In this document: one piece after another, positions 37,655 to 49,600 of the stretch
Layout of the letters: each line of letters begins with the position of its first letter
Numbering within the stretch: the stretch's first letter is position 1
DNA from: Glandiceps talaboti
Lineage: Eukaryota; Hemichordata; Enteropneusta; Spengelidae
Length of the DNA: 64,000 bases
Direction: 5' to 3'
Assembly (NCBI RefSeq): GCF_964340395.1
Contig: NC_135562.1
Location: 9,302,134-9,366,133 of the forward strand
Notes under the pieces: model-generated
Databases searched by the model: none
What the model saw: only the letters and a program-made list of their open reading frames with translations
What the model was told of the DNA's origin: nothing
Made by a program: the position numbers and the translations under genes

Positions 37655-40600
37655 ATGGCTGCAAACAAGCGTGTAGTTTACGTTGGTGAGTGTTTTTGTT
37701 TTTCGTGACTTTTGTAGAGGAATAGAGACTTTCACGAGAATTCGTTGACGTAGTGATTTTGAGCACTGTTTCCAAATGCAAGTATTCATCATTCGATGTA
37801 ACAAACACTCCGATCATGCCAAACTCAATAACTTAATGATGGATCCAATCGATTCAGTGCATTGCCATTGGACTTGGTTGGAGGTAGGAATGACTTTCTT
37901 AGAAGTTAGAGTTACACCCGTAATATGTGATTATGTCATAGAAGTTTCGACTGACTGAAATTAAAATATCTAAGATGGGGATATCTTCTGCAAAATATGA
38001 ATAAATAAATAGATAAATAACTAACTAAAAAAGTAAATAACAATAACTAAGAATAAGTAGAGAATATATATGTGTTCATTTTATCATCATAATCATTCCT
38101 ACTCTTGACCCTAGTAACAATGATTTTTTCTTCTTCTAATAAAGGTGGTTTAGCAGAGGAAGTTGATGAGAAAGTACTCCATGCTGGATTCATTCCATTT
38201 GGTGATTTAGTAGATATACAAATACCATTAGATTATGAAACAGAGAAACACAGAGGTTTTGCCTTTGTTGAATTTGAAAGTGCTGAGGTAATTACCTTTA
38301 TTTATGTAAGTCCTGTGGATCTGACCACTGAGGTGGTATCACAGCCACAGTCCAATCTGATTAAAATCAGATGTAGGAACATGGCTAGATTGCGTTATTT
38401 TTCCTTCATATATTGTCGTTCTTTGGATTTTGCTGTTCCTGGACGGAGTGAGTGCTTTTTCTCAGAACAGCAAACAACAATATACTAGGGAAATAGAACT
38501 AGATAAAGTAATTACCGGTAAGGCTTACGCCTACAACAGGTTTTCATCACATTGAGTCACAGTCCTTCTGCCATGATCTGACCTATGACCCTAGGGTGTA
38601 TGATCTGACCTATGACCCTAGGGTGTATGATCTGACCTATGACCCTAGGGTGTATGATCTGACCTATGACCCTAGGGTGTATGATCTGACCTATGACCCT
38701 AGGGTGTATGATCTGACCTATGACTCCAGTAATGAGTATATATCCCATAATATTTGCATATCAGAATTTCATATTAAAGTTGAGTAGTTGTATGATATGC
38801 ATGTGCAAGTGAAGTGCCTTTTTTTGGTTGACAGACATAAAACACTTTTTATGATCACTGTTTCAACAGGTTGTGACTGCCATATGTATATAATGTCAGG
38901 GTTCACTTTAGGGAAAAAAGTGTCTTTTGTAAGCCGTATGAATTTCTGCTCAGAAAGATTTGTTTGCATATCCCTAGTTACTGGCCAAGTGTTGGTAGCT
39001 GGGGTCCTCAAGATATGTACGTATGTGTGAAATGGACAACTGACTGAGTCTATGATGTCAGTATGTACTTTTCAATGTTAGATACCCAGGCCTACTCTTA
39101 GTGTAATTTGAATATCATTGTAAATATTGAGAAGGAAAATATGAAGAAAATCTTGTACATCAGATAAAGACTGGGCAAATATAGCCGTAGTGAATAGTCA
39201 TACTGGTTCTTCAGTGGTCAGACTTCATTTATTGAATCAAAATACTTGTAGTCATGGTCCTTTCTTTCTGTTATCTAAGTTTGTTTAATTAATGTTTATT
39301 CTGTAATCTTGTAGGATGCTGCAGCTGCTATTGACAACATGGTAAGACAAAAGAAATTTAGATTATTAACTACAGAGGGAGACATTTTCAAGTAAAGCAT
39401 ATTTATACTGTCATCATATTTGGTTCCAAATTGAAGGTTTTCCTTTCTTATTTGAACTGGTGATCTTCACACTAGGCAGTTTTTAAAAGTGCTGAAGTAA
39501 TGAGGATTACCAGTTTTCCAATGAAAAATGAATTACATTTGTGGATAAAAATATGACTGCCTAAATATATGACAATGACATCGAAATGAAAAAAAGCTGA
39601 CCTTCAACAAAATTTTGGCGAAGAACAGTGATTTGATGCATGCACCACCATTATCGAATAGACTGAAATGTAATGGCTGAAGAAACTACAGTCATGAAAT
39701 GATACTTATGTCAATAGTTGCGATATTGTTGAAGTTACGTCCCATTTTCGTAGAGTAATGTAACCTGAACCATTGTTTTTATTTATACATAATACATTCA
39801 GTGGTAATGAGTAGTACGTGGAACAACAATTGGACCTGTCAGACTAAGAGTAATGTTGGTAGGAAATTACTTATCCTGTGAAATGTACAACACTTTCATC
39901 AGATGATGAAGAAAAGCATTGATTTGGTGATGTTATGTTTTTAATTTTATAGAATGATTCTGAATTGTTTGGTAGAACTATCCGAGTCAATCTTGCTAAG
40001 CCTATGAAGATTAAAGAAGGAGCAACTAAACCAGGTTAGTGGACTATTAACCAATGTGTGAGGGTGCCCAGTCACGGCATACCATGCAGACTATGGAATG
40101 TCTAGCTGTAGCGATTAGAATGTATGTGTCTGATTTGTATGTAATTACTGTCCTGGTCCAGATATGGGCATCTGCTCCAGAGTATTGGTTGGTTTATTTG
40201 TCTGGCACCAACAGGTTCCAGGTAACACTTTCAGGAAACCACACCTGACTATCAAGTGTCCAAATTTGCAATTACACAAACAGTTACAAAAACAAGCTTT
40301 TGCAAACTCAAACTTGTGATTGGAAATAACCTGTTTATGAATGGATCCAAAGAGATTGATCAGCTTGGTGTCATGGTTTATGGATGGTTTTCTGAAAAGT
40401 GTTAGCTGGAGTCAGTTGGTATCTATTTATTGGCTACATTGGCTGCTGGTTATGCCTGGTTATGTATACTTAATGATTTGGGGTGGTATTAACTGTTTAT
40501 GCTAGTTATTACTGGTTATAATTATTTGGTAGCATGTGTTGGTAATAAATGATTATTTATTTGGCAGTATGGGCTGATGATAACTGGTTAAGGAAACACT

Positions 40601-43600
40601 CAGGAGCTACTTTGAAAGAACAGGAGAAGGAAGATGAGGAAGATGATGATGGAGGCGGAGACAGAGGAACAAAGAGGAAAGAAGATACAGATGAAGTAAG
40701 TGAAAAATAGCATTCTATGGGGAGAATTCAGTCAGGAGGATTCTACAAGAAGGGTTATATAAGGAGCACTCTCTAAGGGATTATTTTGGGTCATTGGTCA
40801 TTTCAAAGATGAAAAGTGCTTTCAACCATGTCACAAGGGTTAGATTGTGTAATGGTTTTATTTTTAATTTGCATGAATCTACCTCGAAGAGTCTAAGTCA
40901 TTAAGATTCATGACTTGCTTCAATAACAACATGCACACTCAATTTAAGGGTTTGACAACCATATCATGTCACCATAAGCAACTTTCTGTTGGGAATATGC
41001 CAATTGACCTTGACCTTAAACTTCAAGGTCAAACATATATATGCTAATGTTTGTGTGTCTATGTGTTCCTTTGAGTCATCAGGCCCATCGGACAGTCAAA
41101 AACATGAAGGTCAAATATAGACTTGCTTATAATTGTGTCTTTATTTTAATTATTAGGTCCATCTGGCAGTCCAAAACTTGAAGGTCAAATGTTCTTGACC
41201 TAAACCTTCAAGGTCAAAAGTAAACATACTAATTTTCATATGTCTGTGTGTTTATTTCAGTCATCTGGTCCACCTGCCAAACGATCCAAAGCCAATCCAC
41301 AAGTTTACTTTGATGTCAAAGTTGGTAGCAAAAGTATTGGTAGAATTACAATGTTACTGAGATCTGATGTAGTACCAATGACAGCAGGTAAGTTACTGAG
41401 ATCTGATGTAGTACCAATGACAGCAGGTGAGTTACTGAGATCTGATGTAGTACCAATGACAGCAGGTAAGTTACTGAGATCTGATGTAGTACCAATGACA
41501 GCAGGTAAGTTACGGAGATCTGGTGTAGTACCAATGACAGCAGGTAAGTTACGGAGATCTGGTGTAGTACCAATGACAGCAGGTAAGTTACTGAGATCTG
41601 ATGCAGTACCAATGACAGCAGGTAAGTTACTGAGATCTGATGTAGTACCAATGACAGCAGGTAAGTTACGGAGATCTGGTGTAGTACCAATGACAGCAGG
41701 TAAGTTACGGAGATCTGGTGTAATACCAATGACAGCAGGTAAGTTACCGAGATCTTGTGTAGTACCAATGACAGCAGGTAAGTTACTGAGATCTGGTGTA
41801 GTACCAATGACAGCAGGTAAGTTAAGAAAAATGGAACCTTGGTTTGAAATCTGTCTTTTAGAGCATATGTAATATTTGTTACAGCTACCCAGAACATACT
41901 AGTGATGCGTAGGTAAATGAAATAATTTGATATGTGAGCACATAAAGAAGCACAGTGACTGTGACTGTAAATATGGGAAATTTAGTCCCTTTTACATTTC
42001 AATGGCAGAAAATAATTTGATAAATATGTTATTTTTTTCTGAAAAAAAAAAGACTTGCAACATTTTCATATCGTTTATCTTGTCAGTCTTCATTGCTATT
42101 AAACATATCTCTATCTTTTTTAACAGAAAACTTTCGATGTCTGTGTACACATGAAAAAGGTTTTGGTTACAAGGGGAGTTCTTTTCACAGAGTCATTCCA
42201 CAATTTGTATCCTTTACTATACAGTATTAATTCATATAGCATTGTAATATCAGTTATTGTGTGTGTGCGTGTGTGTGTGGACATACGTACGTCTGTCTGT
42301 CTGTCAGTCTATATGTATGTATGTACGTATGTAGTACCTGTATGTATGTATGTATGTATGTATGTATGTATGTATGTATGTATGTATGTATGTATGTATG
42401 TATGTGTGAGTATGATGTATGTATGTATGTATGTATGTATGTATGTATGTGTGTGTATGTATGTATGTATGTATGTGTGAGTATGTGTCACAATGCGTGT
42501 ATGTATGTATGTATGTATGTATGTATGTATGTGTGTGTGTATGTATGTATGTATGTATGTATGTGTGTGTGTGTGTATGTGTGTATGTATGTATGTATGT
42601 ATGTATGTGTGTATGTATGTATGTATGTATGTATGTGTGTGTGTGTGTGTATGTGTGTATGTATGTATGTATGTATGTATGTATGTATGTATGTGTGTGT
42701 GTGTGTGTATGTGTGTATGTATGTATGTATGTATGTATGTATGTGTGTATGTATGTATTTATGAATGGATGGATTGAAAATAATTTGATAAATTAAGCAC
42801 AATAAATAAATTGATATGTAAATTATTCTTAGCAAAGGACTAAAGTAAATCACATAGAAACAAATAGTCGTTGGATTGAACCAGGAACATGTAGTCATTT
42901 CAGCCATTTCTGTCATCTTGACCCCGGTTGTGTTCAATTTATTATCCAGTTATCATTTAATAACTTATTATTGAATATTGTAAGATTTCCTGAACTCTAA
43001 TGAACTAGATGTGTCAGGGAGGAGATTTTACCAATCACAATGGCACGGGAGGAAAATCTATTTATGGCAAAAAATTTGAAGATGAAAATTTTGTTTTGAA
43101 ACATACTGGGGCAGGTAAGTTACAAACACAACGGTACTAGTATGATGTGAGAGATATAACGACCTATGTAATTGGTGGAATGAACTACACTGACTGCCAG
43201 TGTATGATTGCTAGTTATTGGTGGATTTTCATATTCCTCTCACCAACCTTGCAAAATAGTGTCCCAAGAGGGTGCCCCACATGAAGAACAGTGAGATCTA
43301 TAATATAATCACAGATATGTAATATTTAAAGCATTATCACTTCATTCAAGAATATTGTCTAATTCATCTTGTACTTTATAGAAATACATGGTGTTTAGAC
43401 TGTGAATATTGCCATGTACTGATATTGCATTACTGTATACAACTAATGTAAACTTCCTTCATTTCCATCAGGTACATTATCCATGGCTAATTCTGGACCT
43501 AATACAAATGGATCACAGTTCTTTCTTACAACAGAAAAGACAGATTGGTACGTAATACTATGGTTTCTAATGCACTTTTCGTGTAATCAAACACTTTTGT

Positions 43601-44598
43601 ATGTTACATGTACTTGCCTATTTATGCTTCTCAAGTGTCAATTCTTCTGTGGTTGTAGTATTGAATTCAACTTTATTCCACCACAAAGTGAAAATAAATT
43701 TTGAGCCACATACTTAGTTCTGTTCTTGGTAGTAATTATCATTGCATAATTCCTTGGCATTTCATCTTTAGTCATAAAATACTCTAAGTAGTATTTTGCT
43801 GAATCAAGTTGTTGCGTGTCTTAAAGTGGTACAAGCTGAGTTTACAAACCTTTTCACTCAAGTGAAAATACGTAAATAAAATCTCACGTAAACTCTTCTA
43901 GTATAATGTTAATGTTGATGCATGTCTTCTATAGCATTATAATTGTCTTCTGGTGGTGTGAGAACAATTGAGTGGAATTTAGGGAGTGCCTTGATATTTT
44001 TTCGTACATATAAAAATTACATCATCGGATCAATTATAAGTTATATCTTAATATCAGGTTTGAGTTCAGTCAGTTACAAGTGATGATTAAGTGTGCTTGA
44101 ATAGATAGAATACTGAGAACACATTTTAAGTGTGCAGCAAAAATTACACCGAAAAATGTATAAACTCAGCTTGTGTCACTTTAATTATATGCCTTCTGTG
44201 TGATATGTAGTTCTTCAAGTCCATCGTATTTGTCTTTGATTGTGGTGACAAACCCCCTCTGATATGCTTATTTTCCAACTAATTGAAGAAAAATATTGGA
44301 TAATAGCATTATAACAAGTTTAATTTTGAAAGAAAAGAGCCGGTTTTGAAAATTTGAGTTTGATTTCAAGTACCCCCCAGTACTACAGAACCTGTGATAT
44401 TTAACTTGCATGGATTACTTTAGAAAAGCTTAAACTAAATCTTATGTTCTCTATGTTAACAGGCTGGATGGAAAGCATGTTGTGTTTGGAAAAGTTATAG
44501 ATGGAATGGATGTTGTACGGAAAATGGAGGCTACTGGAACAAAGTCTGGGAAACCATCACAGAAAGTTGTTATTACAGAATGTGGTGAACTTGTATGA
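37655..44598 (+). CDS. PPIE: Cyclophilin E, RRM-containing peptidyl-prolyl isomerase
   Basis: Ten exons join in frame to 311 aa: 37655-37685, 38145-38287, 39315-39341, 39953-40034, 40568-40695, 41261-41387, 42127-42206, 43009-43114, 43472-43547 and 44463-44598. The N-terminal RRM has RNP2 (VVYVGG, 7-12) and RNP1 (RGFAFVEF, 47-54). An acidic linker ([10 protein letters not shown]) follows. The cyclophilin domain keeps the active-site residues at a constant offset of 146 from cyclophilin A: R201, F206, M207, Q209, A247, F259, W267, L268 and H272. The enzyme should therefore be an active cis-trans prolyl isomerase that also binds RNA. In other animals PPIE belongs to spliceosomal complexes and binds the MLL PHD finger. 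The start sits in a good context (GAAGATGG). A 12-copy 39-bp minisatellite starts in exon 6 and includes its donor; the listed join uses the first donor. Confidence 0.96.
38574..38722. repeat. 27-bp minisatellite in PPIE intron 2
   Basis: Five full and one partial copy of a 27-bp unit (ATGATCTGACCTATGACCCT then AGGGTGT), almost identical to each other. The unit is open in both orientations, which explains the repetitive short frames there. Confidence 0.95.
41354..41821 (+). repeat. Exon-edge minisatellite of 12 x 39 bp at PPIE exon 6
   Basis: The first unit is the last 34 nt of exon 6 plus GTAAG of the donor (codons [13 protein letters not shown]). Eleven further head-to-tail copies follow in the intron. 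Each unit is exactly 13 codons and stays open. All 12 copies keep a strong donor (CAG then GTAAGT, or GTGAGT in copy 2). Splicing from copy 1 gives the normal cyclophilin domain. Splicing from any later copy would insert multiples of 13 residues without a frameshift. Confidence 0.95.
42300..42756. repeat. (GTAT)n / (GT)n compound microsatellite in PPIE intron 7
   Basis: About 450 bp of GTAT tetranucleotides with interspersed GTGT runs, starting about 100 bp after the exon 7 donor. It creates many spurious Met/Tyr/Val/Cys frames. Confidence 0.96.
43825..44180. mobile_element. TTAA-flanked MITE in PPIE intron 9
   Basis: Left end AGTGGTACAAGCTGAGTTTA; the right end is the complement of AGTGACACAAGCTGAGTTTA. 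TTAA lies immediately outside both (43821-43824, 44181-44184). It is the same family as the element in HMBOX1 intron 1. Confidence 0.75.
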
Positions 44599-45007
44599 TT
44601 TCTGCATTCATGGCATCTTCATGTTGAAACCGGTTCGACTCCTGTCCAAACAAACCTGTGAAGACCTGCTGTGACTAGTTTAATCTGGTTGAGTCATGAA
44701 CATATAAACCTTGATAAACTGCTTTGAGTTAATATAAACCTGCCAAGACCTGATGTAGCCAGTTTGAACTGGTTAGAGTCAGCCTGCAGCAAAGATTTGT
44801 TGTAACTGATTTTTGTATTCCATATCTTCCAGCTGGTTTATACCTTGGAAAACTGTTCCTGGTTGTTAACTGCCATTGCTGTGGTGACACTACAATGCTC
44901 AAACTAAGATGTTCATCTACATTTATTAAGTGGTGTAGAAAGCTACACAGCAATGCTTGACAAAAGAGCTACACACTCTGTGAGCCTGTTTGACAATTGA
45001 TGGAGAG

Positions 45008-45104
<97 letters not shown>
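45008..45104. repeat. (AC)n microsatellite
   Basis: About 96 bp of uninterrupted AC within the presumed PPIE 3' UTR. Confidence 0.97.
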
Positions 45105-45105
<1 letters not shown>

Positions 45106-45480
45106 CTTTGTTCTTCCCGGCTAGAGTTGCATTTTGTATTCACAAATGGACTCTGACTCTGAGGCTGGTATTAATCTCCTGTAGTTACTGGTCATAGGGC
45201 AGGACAAAATAATCTGGTGGCTGTTTTTATGCAAATTTGACATAAAACAAAGAAGTTTGGAGTCTGAATGTTACTGTATCGCGAGTGTGCACTCAAATCA
45301 CACGAGGGCCCTTGTCACTTTATTTGGGGAGAACACTGCATACCACACACCATAACCCGCAACCAGCGACACTTATCCATCAACAATAGTGCACTTCATA
45401 TAAAACACAATCAGTTGTCATTTTTTTGTCTGAATACTTGTATTTTTCATCTGTACTTTTTAACAAAAAATACATAACAT

Positions 45481-45486
45481 AATAAA
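45481..45486 (+). terminator. Candidate poly(A) signal of PPIE
   Basis: AATAAA about 880 nt downstream of the PPIE stop. It is the first hexamer noticed on that strand after the gene. Confidence 0.4.
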
Positions 45487-45649
45487 TTTTCTACAAAACT
45501 CCAGTTGTCTCTAGAAGTTCTTTCACTTCGTGTATGCAAATAAATACGAACAGTCCTTCAATGGCAGTAGAAATAACAAATTGTGGTTTTACACATATTT
45601 AAATTAATGTATCATAAATACACAAAAAGGAGACTGATTTTCTCTAGCC

Positions 45650-45756
45650 TGTGAGGGCGCCCTAACATGGCGTACCTTACATAATATATACAAAAAAAGA
45701 AAAGACTAATTTTTTTCTCTAATTTGTAAGGTATGCCATGTCAAGGCGCCCTCACA
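45650..45756. mobile_element. Palindromic MITE (TGTGAGGGCGCCC family)
   Basis: A 31-bp left arm (TGTGAGGGCGCCCTAACATG then GCGTACCTTAC) and its inverted copy at 45726-45756 (four mismatches) enclose about 45 bp. Single arms of the same family are at about 14640-14675, 40057-40085 and 45852-45885, with a more diverged one at about 19070. Confidence 0.72.
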
Positions 45757-46646
45757 CATCAGTCACCCCCAAGAGCAGGCCAATGAGGGCTGAGCAACAT
45801 GATGTATCTTAAAGTCTATATTTCCCCATGTACCAGGAATTCTAGTCTGTAAGGTACGTCGTGACAATGCACCCTCACACATCAGCCAACCCCTCCCAAA
45901 GGTGAGAGGAGGGCAGAACGTCACAATGTATCTTACAGTCTACAGAAATTCTTGCATTACTTCACATTGTATACAAAATTGAAACATGCCATATCAATTC
46001 TTGATGTGATGTTCAAAAACCAGAAAAGTGTGAGTGTACATGGTTTTGATAGTAACTATTTTCAATAATAACTTTTCAAACTAAAACAGAGGAATGTTCA
46101 ATCATCTTTGACATCAATTCCAACTCTTCCCCATGTCTATGATTTTAATGTGCTTCTCAAAACTGCACACATTGGTGAAACTCATTATCAAAACAGCTGA
46201 CAATATTTGTCGGTAAAAATCAAACCCCATGGAAACAAAGTGAGTAAATGTACCGATAATTTCTTGATAACAAAATATTTACTTGTTCGACAAATTGCCG
46301 AGAAATTATTATAAACAAACTCTTCTCAACATGCAATTTCTGGGACATCTGAGGACAATGGGTGCCCCATAGGTACTAGGTGATTTGAATACCCTAAATT
46401 GAACTGAATGATTAAAATGAAATACAAAGTTAAACTCTGCAAGCAGGTACTCCAGACTGTGATTTGTATAGTCTGTACATGTCCTTATTTTAGTCCAATG
46501 TCCTAAACCAGAAAATGTTTCAAAGTTTTAAATTTCAAACAACATTTCCAAATTACAATTATGAGCACCATGTCTTCTGTAGTCCATTAGTAACAGCTTT
46601 ACTGATTGGTCAGGGTTGATGCCACAGCACCTGCCCAACCAATGGG

Positions 46647-49600
46647 CTATAGTCTTTTAGGTTTACTTCCATCACTCCTTCGTTTCCTCTGAGGTTTACA
46701 GATATTTTGCAGTTTCTTAATACCATCCTTGATATCAGGTTGTACGGGCCTTTCTACCTTTGACAGCCACGTTAGTAACGCAGTAACACCATGTTCAATG
46801 TCGGAGAAAGCTAGATACAAGACGCACCTAGCTACGCTGCACTGTACTATCCACGGCACGCCATCCTGTGTGAGCACTGCACACATCATTTTCAACAGTT
46901 CAGCTACAGATTTCTGGTTTTCCGTGAGCCCGATACGACTAACAGCGCTTATGATATCAAAGACCATAATGACGCTACTACAGTCAGTGTTTGTATCTTT
47001 CATTTTTTGACTCCATTCTTTCAATATCGGCCACAAAGCTTCCCTGATCAGCCAGTTATTACTCCATTCCCATCCTTGGTACAACGCGAGTATCTCTAAA
47101 GCTTTGATGATTTCAAACCCTAGCGATGTCAGAACACACTGGTCGTCATTCACTAATACAAGTTTCTTGCTTCTGAATTCATTGATCATTCCTTGGCAAA
47201 GTTGTTCTGTGTTTCCCTCACTGTTTAGCTGCCATCCACACATCAAGTGTACATATTTACTCATAACTTGCAGCTGTTGTTGGTCGGACACTGTACTCAG
47301 TTGTTTTTGCATCACCAGTTCTAATGCACTCAAGACTGGCTGTATGTGTGTAGACTCTTTCTGTAGAATCGCTGGCCAAACTCCAACAACAGCCAGTAGT
47401 ATGTGAAGAGCATCTGGTCTCTGTTGTAGAAAGATATCGTAGCAAAGTACACACACGGACTGTCTGCAGTTCAAAAGTCTAGCAAGACCGGTATAGATTC
47501 TGCAAAGAGCCAAACACTGCATCAGAGCCGTTTGCGACATCACAGCTTTGTGTAAACTCTGCATCAGGCAAACTTGAACCTCACGGGGGAAGATTTTCAA
47601 TTTATTCACCAGTGCCTGCACTATTTTCTCTTCCTGTGGTGATATGACTGGTGTGTGATTGTTATTGTTCGTCATACACTTTGCAGCAATGACAGGCATC
47701 AAATCCAGACCATTAACAGCTGTATACTGAATAACAGCTTGTATTACAGAACTAACTGCCTGGATCCCTACCATACAATTGATCTTATGTAGTAAATTTT
47801 GTAGGACTTGATCAGCTGTAAACAGATTTGAATGGTTGAAACAAGGTTGTGCTTGGCTGGATAATTGTTGCTGTTTTTTCTTTTTCTTCTTCCTCTGTTT
47901 TTTCTTCTTCTGTTTAGGATTTTTATTGCATGCAATATCTCCCCACAATGTTCCTATCGATTTAGTGGCATCTATTTTCCCGGTTTTCACAGGACTCCTT
48001 GGCGAGTTGAACTCGCTGGATGGAACCCGAGGTAGTGCAGTGTAATCATGAAACTGTTGATCATCCAACAATAAGTCACTGTCTTCAAAACAATCAGCTG
48101 GTCTGGTCTTGACTGGAGATTTGATGTCATTTCTGTCTTTCTCCTCTGACTCTGCCTGTTTAATAACAAGGTTTGTTTGCCTGTTGTCACCATGACGATA
48201 ACTTTCTGTCTTGCTCCCTTGATCAACAGCTGTAATATGCTCTATCACAGTTTTTGTCTCTTTATTTTGGAGTTCCTGTGTCTTCATCATGTTACAACCC
48301 CCAGTTTTGTTAGTTTGCCGATTGGTGTTACAAGTTTTCTCTGTTTGCGGATTGGAGTTAAAAACTTGCAACAGGCTTCTTGCTGCATTTGGTGGATGTG
48401 GTGTAACTGAAATTGCATCCTTTGGCACCACTGCTTGAAAATTACATGGTGAACTCAAGAGGGCAGTCTCATTTTTAACAGTTGATTGTTCAGAAACATC
48501 TCGCATCTCTTGTGGAGGTGATGTGGGTGATGCTTGTTCTCCTACGCCATTAATGGTTTCTTCTGTTGGTGATAACAGAGGAGGCATTGGTGTCTGAGGT
48601 AAGGGTGACACTATTAGTGGAATAGGGGTGACTATATCACCTATTGGTGGTGGTGGGAGTGGTGATAAAGGTGGTGCTATGTCATTTTGTAAAAAATCAG
48701 CAATAACATCGAATGGTGTAGGACTTAGTGGTGGTACAGGAATGACTGTATCACTTGCTGTTGATGTTGCTATGGCAACTGTTGATTCACAAGTTATTGA
48801 GGACACTGGATAAAAGTCAAATTCATTTTGGTTTCCTGGACTGCATTCAGTATTTTCTGGATTTAGTACTTCTGATTCTTTAGTCTTATCTGAACTTGTT
48901 GAATTGTATCTAATAATGACTGGGCTTGTTGGACTGAATTCATTTTTCTTTCCACCGGTTTCACTGGATGCAATGTTCACTTGGCCTGTTGGACTGGATG
49001 CAATCTTCTCCTTGTCTGTTCGACTGGATACAATCTTCTCCTGGCCTGTTGGACTGGATGCAATGTTCTCTTGGTTGTTTGGACTGGATGCACTGTTCTC
49101 TCGGTCTGTTGGACTAGATACAATCTTTTCTTGGCCTGTTGGACTGGATGCAATCTTCTCTTGGTTTCTTGGACTGGATGCGATGTTCTCTTGGCCTGTT
49201 GGGTTAAATACACCATTCTCTTGCTCTGTTCGACTGTATTCATTTGTTGATCCTCTAACAGCCTTAGGTGAGCATATTGAATTGGGTTTACTGACAACTG
49301 TGCCTGTGGGACTTGTCACTGTACCTGATGACTGCTTCGTCTGTTGTCTTGATTGCAAACTTCTGTCTGAATCTGTGGAATTCTTTGTACTGTCATTTAC
49401 AGGATTACTGATGGATGCTTTGGGACTTGATTCTAACTTGTCAACTGACAACGTCAACTTGTTATTGTTAGAAACTAGTTTTGTTTCCACTTTAATGTTT
49501 CCATTTAAATTGCATCTTTTCTGCGTCTTCCGCGGCCTTCCTCTTTTCCTTTTAGTTGGCGGTTGTTCAGATTCTGACATCATATCTTTACTCAGTTGTT

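Larger units (their letters stand above)
44599..46646. other. Convergent 3' region of PPIE and ICE1
   Basis: Holds the PPIE 3' UTR (candidate AATAAA at 45481-45486), an (AC)n array, a palindromic MITE and the ICE1 3' UTR. A B-box-like CCGGTTCGACTCCTG occurs at about 44629-44643, just after the PPIE stop, without a convincing tRNA fold around it. No further gene is seen. Confidence 0.55.

Noticed and set aside
41346-41897. 183-codon minus-strand frame of repeated [13 protein letters not shown]
   Set aside because: It is the antisense reading of the 39-bp exon-edge minisatellite, whose unit length keeps more than one frame open.
42151-42937. Met/Tyr/Val/Cys and His/Thr-rich frames
   Set aside because: Pure GTAT/GT simple repeat in PPIE intron 7.
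44629-44643. B-box-like GGTTCGACTCC after the PPIE stop
   Set aside because: No matching A box or cloverleaf was found around it, so it is not called a tRNA or SINE.
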